Origin: Caulobacterales bacterium RIFOXYB1_FULL_67_16
Lineage (GTDB): Bacteria; Pseudomonadota; Alphaproteobacteria; Caulobacterales; Caulobacteraceae
DNA: 8,677 nt
Assembly (NCBI GenBank): GCA_001796045.1
Contig: MGLN01000046.1
Location: 45,831 to 54,507 of the forward strand
Direction of reading: 5' to 3'
Below the pieces are notes generated by a model, which searched no databases, was not told the DNA's origin, and saw only the letters and a program-made list of their open reading frames with translations. Positions within the stretch are counted from its first letter, which is position 1, and each line of letters starts with the position of its first letter. The position numbers and the translations under genes are program-made. Shown in pieces: positions 1-6,630 of this stretch.

Positions 1-157
1 CGATCACCGCTCCGCCGATCAGCCAGTTGGCGATGCCGGGGTGGAAGAAGGCCAGCCCCACCATGACCGCCACGGCGATGGCGATACTGATCCCCACGGT
101 CCAGAGACGCGAGGTCGAGATCGGCGCCACGGGCGAAGGCGAGGACTCGTAGGGCAT
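1..157 (-). CDS. Probable membrane protein, N-terminal fragment (cut by window edge)
   Basis: I do not recognise the family. Read on the minus strand, an ATG at 157-155 opens a frame that stays open to the window edge (52 codons, no stop). It encodes a polar, Ser/Pro-rich start (MPYESSPSPVAPISTSRLW) followed by a hydrophobic segment at about residues 19-38 (GISIAIAVAVMVGLAFF), which looks like a transmembrane helix, and a second hydrophobic stretch beginning near residue 43 (IANWLIGGAVI). An AGGAGG Shine-Dalgarno match lies at 175-170 on the minus strand, 12 bases from the ATG; this is longer than usual but acceptable. The gene is divergent from the histidine kinase, so 158-304 should hold both promoters; I see no convincing promoter pair there. 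The overlapping 69-residue frame at 19-228 is a Pro/Arg/Ser-rich shadow and was not preferred. The partial length limits certainty. Confidence 0.5.
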   Translation of the reverse strand, partial: MPYESSPSPVAPISTSRLWTVGISIAIAVAVMVGLAFFHPGIANWLIGGAVI

Positions 158-304
158 GCGGGGCGAAAGCCTCCTGTGGGGCCGAGAAACGATTCTTGCC
201 CGGATTCTGTGACGGTGCGCCGACACACGCCATCGTTTTATTCGAGCTTGGGCGCACGGTTTGTTTAGGAGTTTCCGCCACGATGTTCGCTCGAAGGGGG
301 CGCC

Positions 305-2596
305 GTGGACCGCGTACTTTACTGTATCTCGCAAGACCACGACTGGCGGGTGACCTTGCTGGCCAGCTTGGTGTGTCTGGCTGGCATGGGCTCGGCCTTC
401 CGATTCATCGATCGCGCCGCCATCACGGACGGCGCGCGCCGCCGCCGGATGGCCTTCTTCGCCGGCCTCGTCGCCTCCATGTCGATCTGGGCGACCCATT
501 TCATCGCCATGCAGGGCTATGTCGGGGCCGGGCGACTGACCTACGACCCGATCCTGACCCTGGCTTCCGTCATGGTCATCGTCGCGTCGGTCGGCGCGGC
601 CCTCCTCCTATTCCTCAGCGGAGAGGACAGCGTCCGGCGCGTCTTCAGCGGCCTAATCGCCGTCTCGGGCGTAGCGGCGATGCATTATCTGGGCATGGCC
701 GCCCTGCAAGCGCCGGTCCATCTGACCTGGAGCCCCGGCCTCGTCTTCGCCTCCATCGTCGGCGGCATGGTGATCGGCGGCGCGACCGCCTATTTCTACA
801 AGCGCGGCAGCCTTCGGCGGCTGGCCCTCACGGCCCTGGGAGCCGCGCTGTCGGTCGTCGTCCTGCACTTCGTCGGCATGGCAGCCATCACGGTGACGCC
901 GGATCCCACAGTGACGACGCAAAGCGGGCTTTCGCCCGACGCGATGCGGACAGTGGTCTTCCTGGCCGCCTTGTCGATCGTGGCCGTCGGCGGCGGGCTG
1001 GTCTTCATGGCTTATATGGCCCGCGCCAGCGCCCTGGGTCATATCCGCGAGGCGGTCGAAGCCATGTCGGACGGTCTGGGTTTTTATGATGCGGACGATC
1101 GGCTGGTACTGTGGAACGCCCGCTATGCAGAGGTGAACCCGGAGCTCGCGCCGTTCCTGAAGGTCGGCATGACCTTCCGCGAGATTCTCCAGATCGGCAT
1201 CAACGAGGGGCGATACGACGAGGCGATCGGCTGCGAGGAAGCCTGGATCGCCGAGCGGATCCGCGTGCGCAGACAGGGTTCGTCCACCATAGAGCAGCAG
1301 GTCGGGGGCGATCACTGGCTGCAGATCCAGGACCGTCGCACGCCCGGAGGGGGCACTGTCACGGTCTGCAACGACATCACGGCCCTCAAGCGCGACGCCC
1401 ACGCCCTGCGCGAGGCGCGAGACGCCGCCCAGGCCGCCAATGTGGCCAAGAGCCAATTCCTGGCCAATATGAGCCATGAGATCCGCACGCCTCTGAACGG
1501 CGTGATCGGCCTGGCCCAGGCGCTTTCGAAGACGGATCTGACGGCGGACCAGCGGGAAATGCTGGACCTGATGGAGGCCTCGGGCCGGACGCTCCAGACC
1601 CTGCTGAGCGATATTCTCGACTTGGCCCGCGTCGAGTCGGGCAAGCTGGAACTGACCGAGGACGCCTTCGATCTGGCGACGACGGTGCGCGAGGCGGCGC
1701 AGCTTTACGCCGAGAACGCTAGGGAGAAACATCTCGGCTTCTTCGTCGACATTGATCTCGAAGAGGGGCTTTGGATCAAGGGGGACGCGGTCCGCCTGAA
1801 GCAGATCCTGACCAATCTGATCTCGAACGCCGTCAAGTTCACGGCCCAGGGCTTCGTGGGCGTCACCGTGCAGCGGGGGGCGGCAGCGGATGGGACGGCC
1901 ACCCTGAGGTTCACGGTCGAGGACACCGGCATCGGATTCGACGCAGCCACCCGCGAACGCCTGTTCAGCCGGTTCGAGCAGGCCGACGGGGGCATTACGC
2001 GCCGCTTCGGGGGATCGGGACTGGGCCTGTCCATCTGCCGTCAGCTGGCGGAAATGATGGGCGGCGCCCTGGACTGCGAAAGCGAACCGGGCGGCGGCTC
2101 CGCCTTCATGCTGACCCTGCCCCTGAAGGCATGCGAACAGCCTGTCCAGAGCGACCTGCCCAAGACGGCGCCCGGAACGAGCACCGACGCCGGCCGCGCC
2201 GTGCGAGTGCTGGTAGCCGACGATCATCCGACCAATCGACGCGTCATCGAGCTGATTCTGGCGCAGATCCAGGCCGACATCCAGGCGGTGGAAAACGGCG
2301 CCGAGGCCCTGGAAGCCTTCCGCACTCAGGATTTCGATCTGGTGCTGATGGACATGCAGATGCCCGTGATGGACGGTCTGACGGCGACGCGCGAGATTCG
2401 TCTGCACGAATCGCTGATGGGCGGACCGCGCGTTCCCATCGTCATGCTCACCGCCAACGCCATGCCCGAGCACGTGGCGGCGGGACGAGCGGCCGGCGCC
2501 GATCATCATCTGGCCAAGCCGTTCGACGCCGCGGAACTGCTGACCATCGTCTCCGATCCGTCGGCCCTGCTGCAAGGCGCCGTCCGGGCGGCCTGA
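305..2596 (+). CDS. MHYT-PAS hybrid sensor histidine kinase with C-terminal receiver domain
   Basis: This is an inner-membrane two-component sensor of 763 residues. Residues about 13-238 form a seven-helix MHYT sensor with three motif copies: ATHFIAM (63-69), MHYLGM (126-131) and LHFVGM (187-192). A PAS_7-like domain follows (about 249-361, with GLGFYDADDRLVLWN), then a short helical linker, HisKA (about 381-446) with phospho-acceptor H391 in SHEIRTPLNG, and HATPase_c (about 491-608) with N-box LTNLISNAVKF, G1 DTGIG (540-544) and G2 GGSGLGLSI (569-577). A receiver domain (about 633-752) has acidic D639/D640, phospho-acceptor D683 in LMDMQMPVMDG, T716 and K738. All catalytic residues are present, so phosphorelay from H391 to D683 and on to an unseen HPt or regulator is expected. 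The GTG at 305 is the only possible start: the in-frame TAG at 266-268 has no other start codon after it, and GAAGG (293-297) is well spaced. The MHYT family has been predicted to bind copper and sense O2, CO or NO; the ligand here is unknown. Confidence 0.95.
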   Translation: MDRVLYCISQDHDWRVTLLASLVCLAGMGSAFRFIDRAAITDGARRRRMAFFAGLVASMSIWATHFIAMQGYVGAGRLTYDPILTLASVMVIVASVGAALLLFLSGEDSVRRVFSGLIAVSGVAAMHYLGMAALQAPVHLTWSPGLVFASIVGGMVIGGATAYFYKRGSLRRLALTALGAALSVVVLHFVGMAAITVTPDPTVTTQSGLSPDAMRTVVFLAALSIVAVGGGLVFMAYMARASALGHIREAVEAMSDGLGFYDADDRLVLWNARYAEVNPELAPFLKVGMTFREILQIGINEGRYDEAIGCEEAWIAERIRVRRQGSSTIEQQVGGDHWLQIQDRRTPGGGTVTVCNDITALKRDAHALREARDAAQAANVAKSQFLANMSHEIRTPLNGVIGLAQALSKTDLTADQREMLDLMEASGRTLQTLLSDILDLARVESGKLELTEDAFDLATTVREAAQLYAENAREKHLGFFVDIDLEEGLWIKGDAVRLKQILTNLISNAVKFTAQGFVGVTVQRGAAADGTATLRFTVEDTGIGFDAATRERLFSRFEQADGGITRRFGGSGLGLSICRQLAEMMGGALDCESEPGGGSAFMLTLPLKACEQPVQSDLPKTAPGTSTDAGRAVRVLVADDHPTNRRVIELILAQIQADIQAVENGAEALEAFRTQDFDLVLMDMQMPVMDGLTATREIRLHESLMGGPRVPIVMLTANAMPEHVAAGRAAGADHHLAKPFDAAELLTIVSDPSALLQGAVRAA

Positions 2597-2623
2597 TCTT
2601 GCGCGGGATCTTCGGCATGGCGG

Positions 2624-2652
2624 TTGCACATCCGTCATGATGCGTGTAATAG
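2624..2652 (+). promoter_or_regulatory. Possible promoter for rplY
   Basis: In the 143-base gap between the kinase and rplY, TTGCAC (2624-2629) is followed by TGTAAT (2645-2650) or, at 17-base spacing, TAATAG (2647-2652). These resemble sigma-70-type -35 and -10 hexamers, and this AT-leaning patch stands out from its GC-rich surroundings. The transcript would have a leader of about 80 bases, containing a small hairpin around GGGTTCATGACCC. The match is imperfect; the call rests mostly on position, since a highly expressed ribosomal gene needs a start here. Confidence 0.35.
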
Positions 2653-2739
2653 CCCGCGCTCTTGAATTCGAGGGTTCATGACCCCGCCGCGCGGGCCCAG
2701 GGTTGGCGCGGTGTTTCCGTTGTTGTTGAGGCGAGCCAG

Positions 2740-3351
2740 ATGGCCGAGATCATTCTGAACGTGGACGTCCGCGAAGGCGTCGGCACCGGCAGCGCGCGCG
2801 CCGCCCGTCGCGCCGGTTTCGTGCCGGGCGTCCTGTACGGCGGCGACAAGGCCCCCGTCGCCCTTTCGGTGAACGAGAAGGACTTCCGCAAGTCGCTCTA
2901 CACCGGCAAGCTGCTGGGCCACCTGGTGACCCTGAAGTACGGCGAAGAGACCCAGCCGGTCATCGCCAAGGACGTGCAGTTCGACCCGGTGTCGGACCGT
3001 CCCCTGCACTTCGACCTGATGCGCGTCGACGAGCACGCCCCGGTCAAGATCGAAGTGCCGGTGCACTTCAAGAACGCTGACGAAGCGCCGTTCGCCCGCC
3101 AGGGCGGCTCGCTGGAAGTCGTTCGTCACGCCGTCGAAATCCTGGTCAAGGCCGACAGCATTCCGGAAGAACTGGTCGTCGACCTGGCCAAGGCGCAAAT
3201 GGGCGACACCATCCGGATCTCGGACATCGCCCTGCCCAAGGGCGCCCAGCCGACCATCACCGACCGCGACTTCGTGATCGCCACCATCAAGGTGTCGTCC
3301 GCCGCCCTGTCGGCCGCCGCTGACGAAGCCGCCGAGTCGACCGAAGGCTGA
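2740..3351 (+). CDS. rplY: 50S ribosomal protein bL25, long CTC form
   Basis: This 203-residue protein is the two-domain (general stress protein CTC) form of bL25, which binds 5S rRNA in the large ribosomal subunit. The N-terminal L25 domain (about 1-93) carries the family signature GTGSARAARRAGFVPGVLYG (15-34) and KDVQFDPV (77-84). The C-terminal beta domain (about 100-186) is typical of the long form, and the chain ends in an Ala/Glu-rich acidic tail (about 188-203). The ATG at 2740 was chosen because the family begins MAEIILNVDVR and a GAGG site lies 8 bases upstream (2728-2731). A longer in-frame start at 2662 (TTG) would add 26 residues unlike the family. It is followed by an intrinsic terminator and then pth, a gene pair conserved in many alphaproteobacteria. 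Short bL25 proteins such as that of E. coli lack the second domain. Confidence 0.97.
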   Translation: MAEIILNVDVREGVGTGSARAARRAGFVPGVLYGGDKAPVALSVNEKDFRKSLYTGKLLGHLVTLKYGEETQPVIAKDVQFDPVSDRPLHFDLMRVDEHAPVKIEVPVHFKNADEAPFARQGGSLEVVRHAVEILVKADSIPEELVVDLAKAQMGDTIRISDIALPKGAQPTITDRDFVIATIKVSSAALSAAADEAAESTEG

Positions 3352-3376
3352 GCCTTCGTCGCATCGACTGGATCAT

Positions 3377-3411
3377 GCCCCGCCCGGCTCGCCGCGGCGG
3401 GGCTTTTCTTT
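3377..3411 (+). terminator. Intrinsic terminator after rplY
   Basis: GCCCCGCC (3377-3384) pairs perfectly with GGCGGGGC (3396-3403), and the loop can extend the stem (CGG/CCG). The stem is followed at once by TTTTCTTT (3404-3411). This is a textbook Rho-independent terminator 25 bases after the rplY stop. It ends only 28 bases before the pth start codon, so pth is read either by partial read-through or from a promoter that is not obvious in that small gap. Confidence 0.88.
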
Positions 3412-3439
3412 GGGCCAGGCACGCGGCATGAGGAGCGCC

Positions 3440-4060
3440 ATGATCATCATCGCCGGCCTGGGCAATCCGGGCGCCAAATACGAGAAGAATCGCCACAACA
3501 TCGGCTTCATGGCGGCCGATGAGATCGCGCGGCGCTGGCGGTTCGGGCCCGAGCGGGCCAAGTTCCAGTCGATCGTCAGCGAGGGTCAGGTCGAGACGGC
3601 GAACGGCCCGGTCAAGGTCCTGCTGATGAAGCCCCAGACCTATATGAACGAGAGCGGCCGTGCCGTCGGCGAGGCCGCTCGCTTCTACAAGATCAAGCCC
3701 AGCGAGATTATCGTCTTCCATGACGAGATCGACCTGGCGCCCGGCCGCTTCCGCATGAAGACCGGCGGCGGGGCGGCCGGCCAGAACGGCGTGCGCTCCC
3801 TGATCAGCCATCTGGGCGCCGACTTCCGTCGCGCCCGGATGGGGATCGGCCATCCCGGCGAGAAGGAGATGGTCATGCCCCACGTCCTGGGGGACTTCCA
3901 CAAGGCCGAACAGCCCTGGTTGGACGCCCTGCTGCAGGCCTGCGCCGACGCCCTGCCCTTCGCCGTCGCCGGCGATGACGAACGCTATCAGGGCGAGGTC
4001 ATGCGCCTGGCCCCCGCGCCCAAGTTCAGCCCCCGACAGGCAGCGCGCGACGAACTGTAG
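3440..4060 (+). CDS. pth: Peptidyl-tRNA hydrolase
   Basis: This cytosolic enzyme hydrolyses the ester bond of peptidyl-tRNA dropped from stalled ribosomes and recycles tRNA; it is essential in bacteria studied. The 206 residues match the family length. Visible signatures are GLGNPG (6-11), catalytic H19 in KNRHNIGF, PQTYMNESG with N70, HDEIDL with D95 (94-99), GGGAAGQNG with N116 and the conserved RMGIGHPG (133-140). Q115 occupies the place where E. coli has H113, next to the conserved Asn, a mild departure from the usual HN pair. The start at ATG 3440 gives MIIIAGLGNPG, as in the family, with GAGGAG at 3430-3435. ATG 3428 is an in-frame alternative that would add four residues (MRSA) but has a weaker ribosome site. 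It lies downstream of rplY, across the terminator. In many proteobacteria ychF follows directly; here the copper-type cluster intervenes. Confidence 0.97.
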   Translation: MIIIAGLGNPGAKYEKNRHNIGFMAADEIARRWRFGPERAKFQSIVSEGQVETANGPVKVLLMKPQTYMNESGRAVGEAARFYKIKPSEIIVFHDEIDLAPGRFRMKTGGGAAGQNGVRSLISHLGADFRRARMGIGHPGEKEMVMPHVLGDFHKAEQPWLDALLQACADALPFAVAGDDERYQGEVMRLAPAPKFSPRQAARDEL

Positions 4061-4097
4061 CCTGTACGCCTTCGGCGAAAGGCCGTAGAGGCGAGGC

Positions 4098-4484
4098 GTG
4101 AACCGGTCGAGCGCCGACAACTGGTCGACATCGAGATCGCTCGCCTTCCTGGCGGCGGTGTTCGCGATCGTGCTCGGAAGCCTGCTGCCCTTCGGGGCCC
4201 TGGCGGCGGCCCAGCCGGGCCAGCCCCTGGTCATCTGTTCCGCCGAAGGGCCGCAGACCATCCAGTCCGGCGGCACGGACGGTCCGGTCAACAAGCATCT
4301 GGGGGCCAAGTGCGCAGCCTGCGTCGTGCCCCTGGCCGCCGCCCTGCCCGCTCCGCCCGAGCCCGAACCCGCGCCGGTTATTCGAACGGTCGAGACCGTC
4401 GTCTATACGCCCGCCCGCGTCAGCCCCCCGCCGCCGGCCCGTGCGCCGCCGCGCCCGCCGTCCACCGCCCCGCCCCACGCCTGA
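4098..4484 (+). CDS. DUF2946-family small protein, probable copper-sensing upstream ORF (CruR-like)
   Basis: This 128-residue protein has a hydrophobic N-terminal helix (about 14-38, ending GALAAA) that looks like a signal peptide or anchor. Next comes LVICSAEGPQTIQSG with C47, then a CxxC motif C72-A-A-C75 (bases 4311-4322), and a strongly Pro-rich C-terminal third with RAPP at residues 115-118 (bases 4440-4451), ten codons before the stop. The ICSAEG...CxxC layout matches DUF2946. In Bordetella pertussis a DUF2946 protein heading a TonB-receptor operon acts as an upstream ORF: its nascent chain stalls at RAPP, and copper bound by CxxC relieves the stall, allowing Rho termination before the receptor gene (recalled from the literature). 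The GTG start at 4098 has GAGG six bases upstream (4088-4091). It lies 37 bases after pth and 67 before the receptor gene. Family assignment is fairly secure; the regulatory role is inference from motifs and position. A separate structural role in copper handling is not excluded. Confidence 0.85.
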   Translation: MNRSSADNWSTSRSLAFLAAVFAIVLGSLLPFGALAAAQPGQPLVICSAEGPQTIQSGGTDGPVNKHLGAKCAACVVPLAAALPAPPEPEPAPVIRTVETVVYTPARVSPPPPARAPPRPPSTAPPHA

Positions 4485-4551
4485 ACCAGACCCGAAGCCC
4501 GCGCCGGCCCAGCGCCCGCGCGCCCTTTCCCGTTCTGACTTCAGGATCATC
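4430..4551 (+). promoter_or_regulatory. C-rich, G-poor transcript segment: candidate Rho-utilisation region
   Basis: From the Pro-rich end of the DUF2946 gene to the receptor start the plus strand is dominated by C. In the 67 untranslated bases (4485-4551) I count 31 C against 16 G by hand, with CCC repeated at short intervals and a pyrimidine run CCCTTTCCC near 4523-4531. C-over-G bubbles are the known mark of Rho loading sites. The segment is exposed only if translation of the upstream ORF ends normally, which is the arrangement expected for stall-controlled Rho termination. No intrinsic terminator is seen here. The GC-rich background weakens the call. Confidence 0.4.
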
Positions 4552-6630
4552 ATGTCTCTCAAGACCACCGTGGCGCCCTGCGCCCTGCTGCTCGCTGCCT
4601 TCTCCATTGCGGGGGCGAGCCCCGCCCTGGCGCAGCAGGCGTCCGAACCCGCCGTCCTCGACACCGTCATCGTCACCGCCCGCCGCAACGCCGACGAACC
4701 CGCCGTCGTCGCCGAGGCGCGGGAGCGTCTGGCCCGTACGCCGGGCGCAGTCGCCGTCGTCTCGGCCGAATCCTACGCCGAACGCTATGCGCCCAACCTC
4801 GCCGACGTCCTGCGCGACGTCCCCGGCGTCTACGCCCAGAAGAAGTGGGGCGGCGACATTCGCCTGTCCATTCGCGGCTCCGGCATCGGCAACTCCAGCC
4901 ACAACCGTGGAACCCTGCTGGCCCAGGACGGGGTCCCGTTCAACGAGGCCGACGGCTTCGGCGACTTCCAGCTGATCGACCCGCTGATCGCCCGCTATAC
5001 CGAGGTCTACAAGGGCGGCAACGCCCTGCGCTTCGGCGGCGCCCTGCTGGGCGGGGCGGTCAATCTGGTCACTCCGACGGGCCGGACGGCGAGCTCGAAC
5101 CTGAGCCTGCGTCTGGACGGCGGCTCCTATGGCACGGTGCGCGCCCATGCCGAGGTGGCGGGCGTTCGCGGCGACTGGGACGGCTTCGCCGCCGTCACGG
5201 GCCAGAGCGTGGAAGGCTGGCGTCAACAGAGCGAGGGCAAGTCCCTGCACCTGTCCGCCAACATCGGCCGCAGCTTCGGCCAGGACCGCGAGGTTCGCCT
5301 GCTGGTGTCGGGCGGCGACGTCCATCAGGAAATCCCGGGCAGCGTCAGCCTGTCGGACGCCCTGAACAACCCTCAGGCGGCGACGCCGAGCAACATCACC
5401 CTGAACTACCAGCGCAATATGCAATCGATCCGCACGACCGTGCAGACGCACTGGCGGCTGGACGAATCCACCGTGTTCGAGGGCGCCGTCTATGGAACCT
5501 GGAAGGATCTGGACCATCCCATCTTCCAGGTCATCGATCAGGAAAGCCGCAACTACGGCGCCTTCGGCCGGTTCGACTGGCAGGGGCAGGTCTTTGGCCT
5601 GCGCGCCGACGCCTTCTACGGCGCCTGGTATCGTCAGGGCGACCTGGACGCCAAACAATGGGGCAATCTGGCCGGACAGCAGAACGGCCTGCGCGCCCGC
5701 AGCTTCCAGAACGGCAAGGGGCTGGACGTCTTCGGCGAGGGGCGGCTTTTCGTCACCGACCGCCTGGCCCTGGTCGCCGGGGGAACCTGGGGCCGCGCCG
5801 AACGGGACTATCAGAGCTATGTGGTCCCCGGCGTCGCCGGCACGATCGATCTGAGCGTCGACAAGAGCTTCGACTGGTTCGCACCCCGCGCCGGCCTGTT
5901 GTGGGAAAGCGAGCAAGGCGATCAGGTCTTCGCCAATGTCACCCGCTCGGTCGAGCCGCCCAACTTCTCGGCCCTGTCGCCGACCGCCGCCGGCTATCAG
6001 CCCCTGGTCCCGCAGGAAGCCGTGACCTGGGAGATCGGCACGCGTGGTCGCCGGGGACCGGTGACCTGGGATGTGACGACCTATCGCGCCGACCTGGACC
6101 ACGAGCTGCTGAACTTCGTCGTCAACGCCAGCCTGGGGATTCCGGCCGCAACCTTCAACGCCGGACCTACGGTGCACCAGGGCATCGAGGCGGGGGTGGA
6201 CTGGCGGATCGCGCCGCAGTGGCGGCTGCGCCAGACCTACGCCTTCTCGGACTTCCACTTCGACGGCGATAAGGTCTACGGCGACGCGGACCTGCCGGTC
6301 GTGCCGCCGCACCTTTACCGGGCAGAGCTGAGGTATGATCACCCGGCCGGCTGGTTCGTGGCGCCGAGCGTGGAGTGGTCGATGGCGGACGCCTGGGTGG
6401 ACTACGCCAACACCCTGAAGTCGCCCGGCTATACGGTGGCGAACCTGAACATGGGATGGGACGTTCGGGATGGACTAACCGTCTTCGCCGACGTGCGTAA
6501 TCTTTTCGACGAGGCCTATGTCTCCAACTTCAGCGCCGTCACCGACGCCAGCCTTGCCAGCGTCTCGAAGGCCGTCTTCTTCCCCGGCGAAGGCCGCTCG
6601 GCCTATGTCGGCGTGAGGATGAGCTACTGA
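4552..6630 (+). CDS. TonB-dependent outer-membrane receptor, likely for a copper or metal chelate
   Basis: This 692-residue protein is an outer-membrane gated channel powered by TonB-ExbBD. It has a signal peptide (MSLKTT, hydrophobic core, PALA with likely cleavage after A27) and a TonB-box-like segment DTVIVTARR (37-45). The plug domain (about 62-175) contains LADVLRDVPGV, LSIRGSGIGN and the plug end FGGALLGGAVNLVTPTG (161-177). A long beta barrel of alternating strands ends in RMSY with a terminal aromatic residue. The mature chain has no cysteine and few methionines, so thiolate metal binding like that of the copper receptor OprC is not evident. ATG 4552 was chosen over the long upstream-open frame because it gives a clean signal peptide and has AGGA at 4543-4546. 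Its stop TGA (6628-6630) overlaps the ATG of the PepSY gene, implying translational coupling. Context points to copper; an iron-siderophore substrate remains possible because PepSY partners also occur there. Confidence 0.93.
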   Translation: MSLKTTVAPCALLLAAFSIAGASPALAQQASEPAVLDTVIVTARRNADEPAVVAEARERLARTPGAVAVVSAESYAERYAPNLADVLRDVPGVYAQKKWGGDIRLSIRGSGIGNSSHNRGTLLAQDGVPFNEADGFGDFQLIDPLIARYTEVYKGGNALRFGGALLGGAVNLVTPTGRTASSNLSLRLDGGSYGTVRAHAEVAGVRGDWDGFAAVTGQSVEGWRQQSEGKSLHLSANIGRSFGQDREVRLLVSGGDVHQEIPGSVSLSDALNNPQAATPSNITLNYQRNMQSIRTTVQTHWRLDESTVFEGAVYGTWKDLDHPIFQVIDQESRNYGAFGRFDWQGQVFGLRADAFYGAWYRQGDLDAKQWGNLAGQQNGLRARSFQNGKGLDVFGEGRLFVTDRLALVAGGTWGRAERDYQSYVVPGVAGTIDLSVDKSFDWFAPRAGLLWESEQGDQVFANVTRSVEPPNFSALSPTAAGYQPLVPQEAVTWEIGTRGRRGPVTWDVTTYRADLDHELLNFVVNASLGIPAATFNAGPTVHQGIEAGVDWRIAPQWRLRQTYAFSDFHFDGDKVYGDADLPVVPPHLYRAELRYDHPAGWFVAPSVEWSMADAWVDYANTLKSPGYTVANLNMGWDVRDGLTVFADVRNLFDEAYVSNFSAVTDASLASVSKAVFFPGEGRSAYVGVRMSY

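Noticed and set aside
283..1089. ATG at 283 with an upstream AGGAG, opening a plus-strand frame overlapping the kinase start
   Set aside because: It is out of frame with the kinase, gives an Arg/Gly/Pro-rich product without a domain, and runs too far to be a leader peptide. The kinase GTG at 305 has its own well-spaced ribosome site.
653..2638. 661-residue open frame on the minus strand opposite the kinase gene
   Set aside because: It lies wholly antisense to a gene with complete kinase and receiver motifs. Its translation is low-complexity Arg/Gln/Gly/His-rich with no recognisable domain, typical of shadow frames in GC-rich DNA.
2662..2739. N-terminal extension of rplY from a TTG at 2662
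   Set aside because: The extra 26 residues do not resemble bL25, and the ATG at 2740 has a proper ribosome site and the family N-terminus.
4061..4097. Small hairpin CGCCTTCGGCG between pth and the DUF2946 gene as a terminator
   Set aside because: The stem is short and no T-run follows, so it does not support a terminator call.
4441..4551. N-terminal extension of the receptor gene overlapping the DUF2946 gene
   Set aside because: The extension is Arg/Pro-rich and would bury the signal peptide. ATG 4552 gives a normal signal sequence with AGGA upstream.
4420..6342. 640-residue open frame on the minus strand opposite the receptor gene
   Set aside because: The plus strand encodes a full TonB receptor here. 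The antisense product is compositionally odd and shows no domain.
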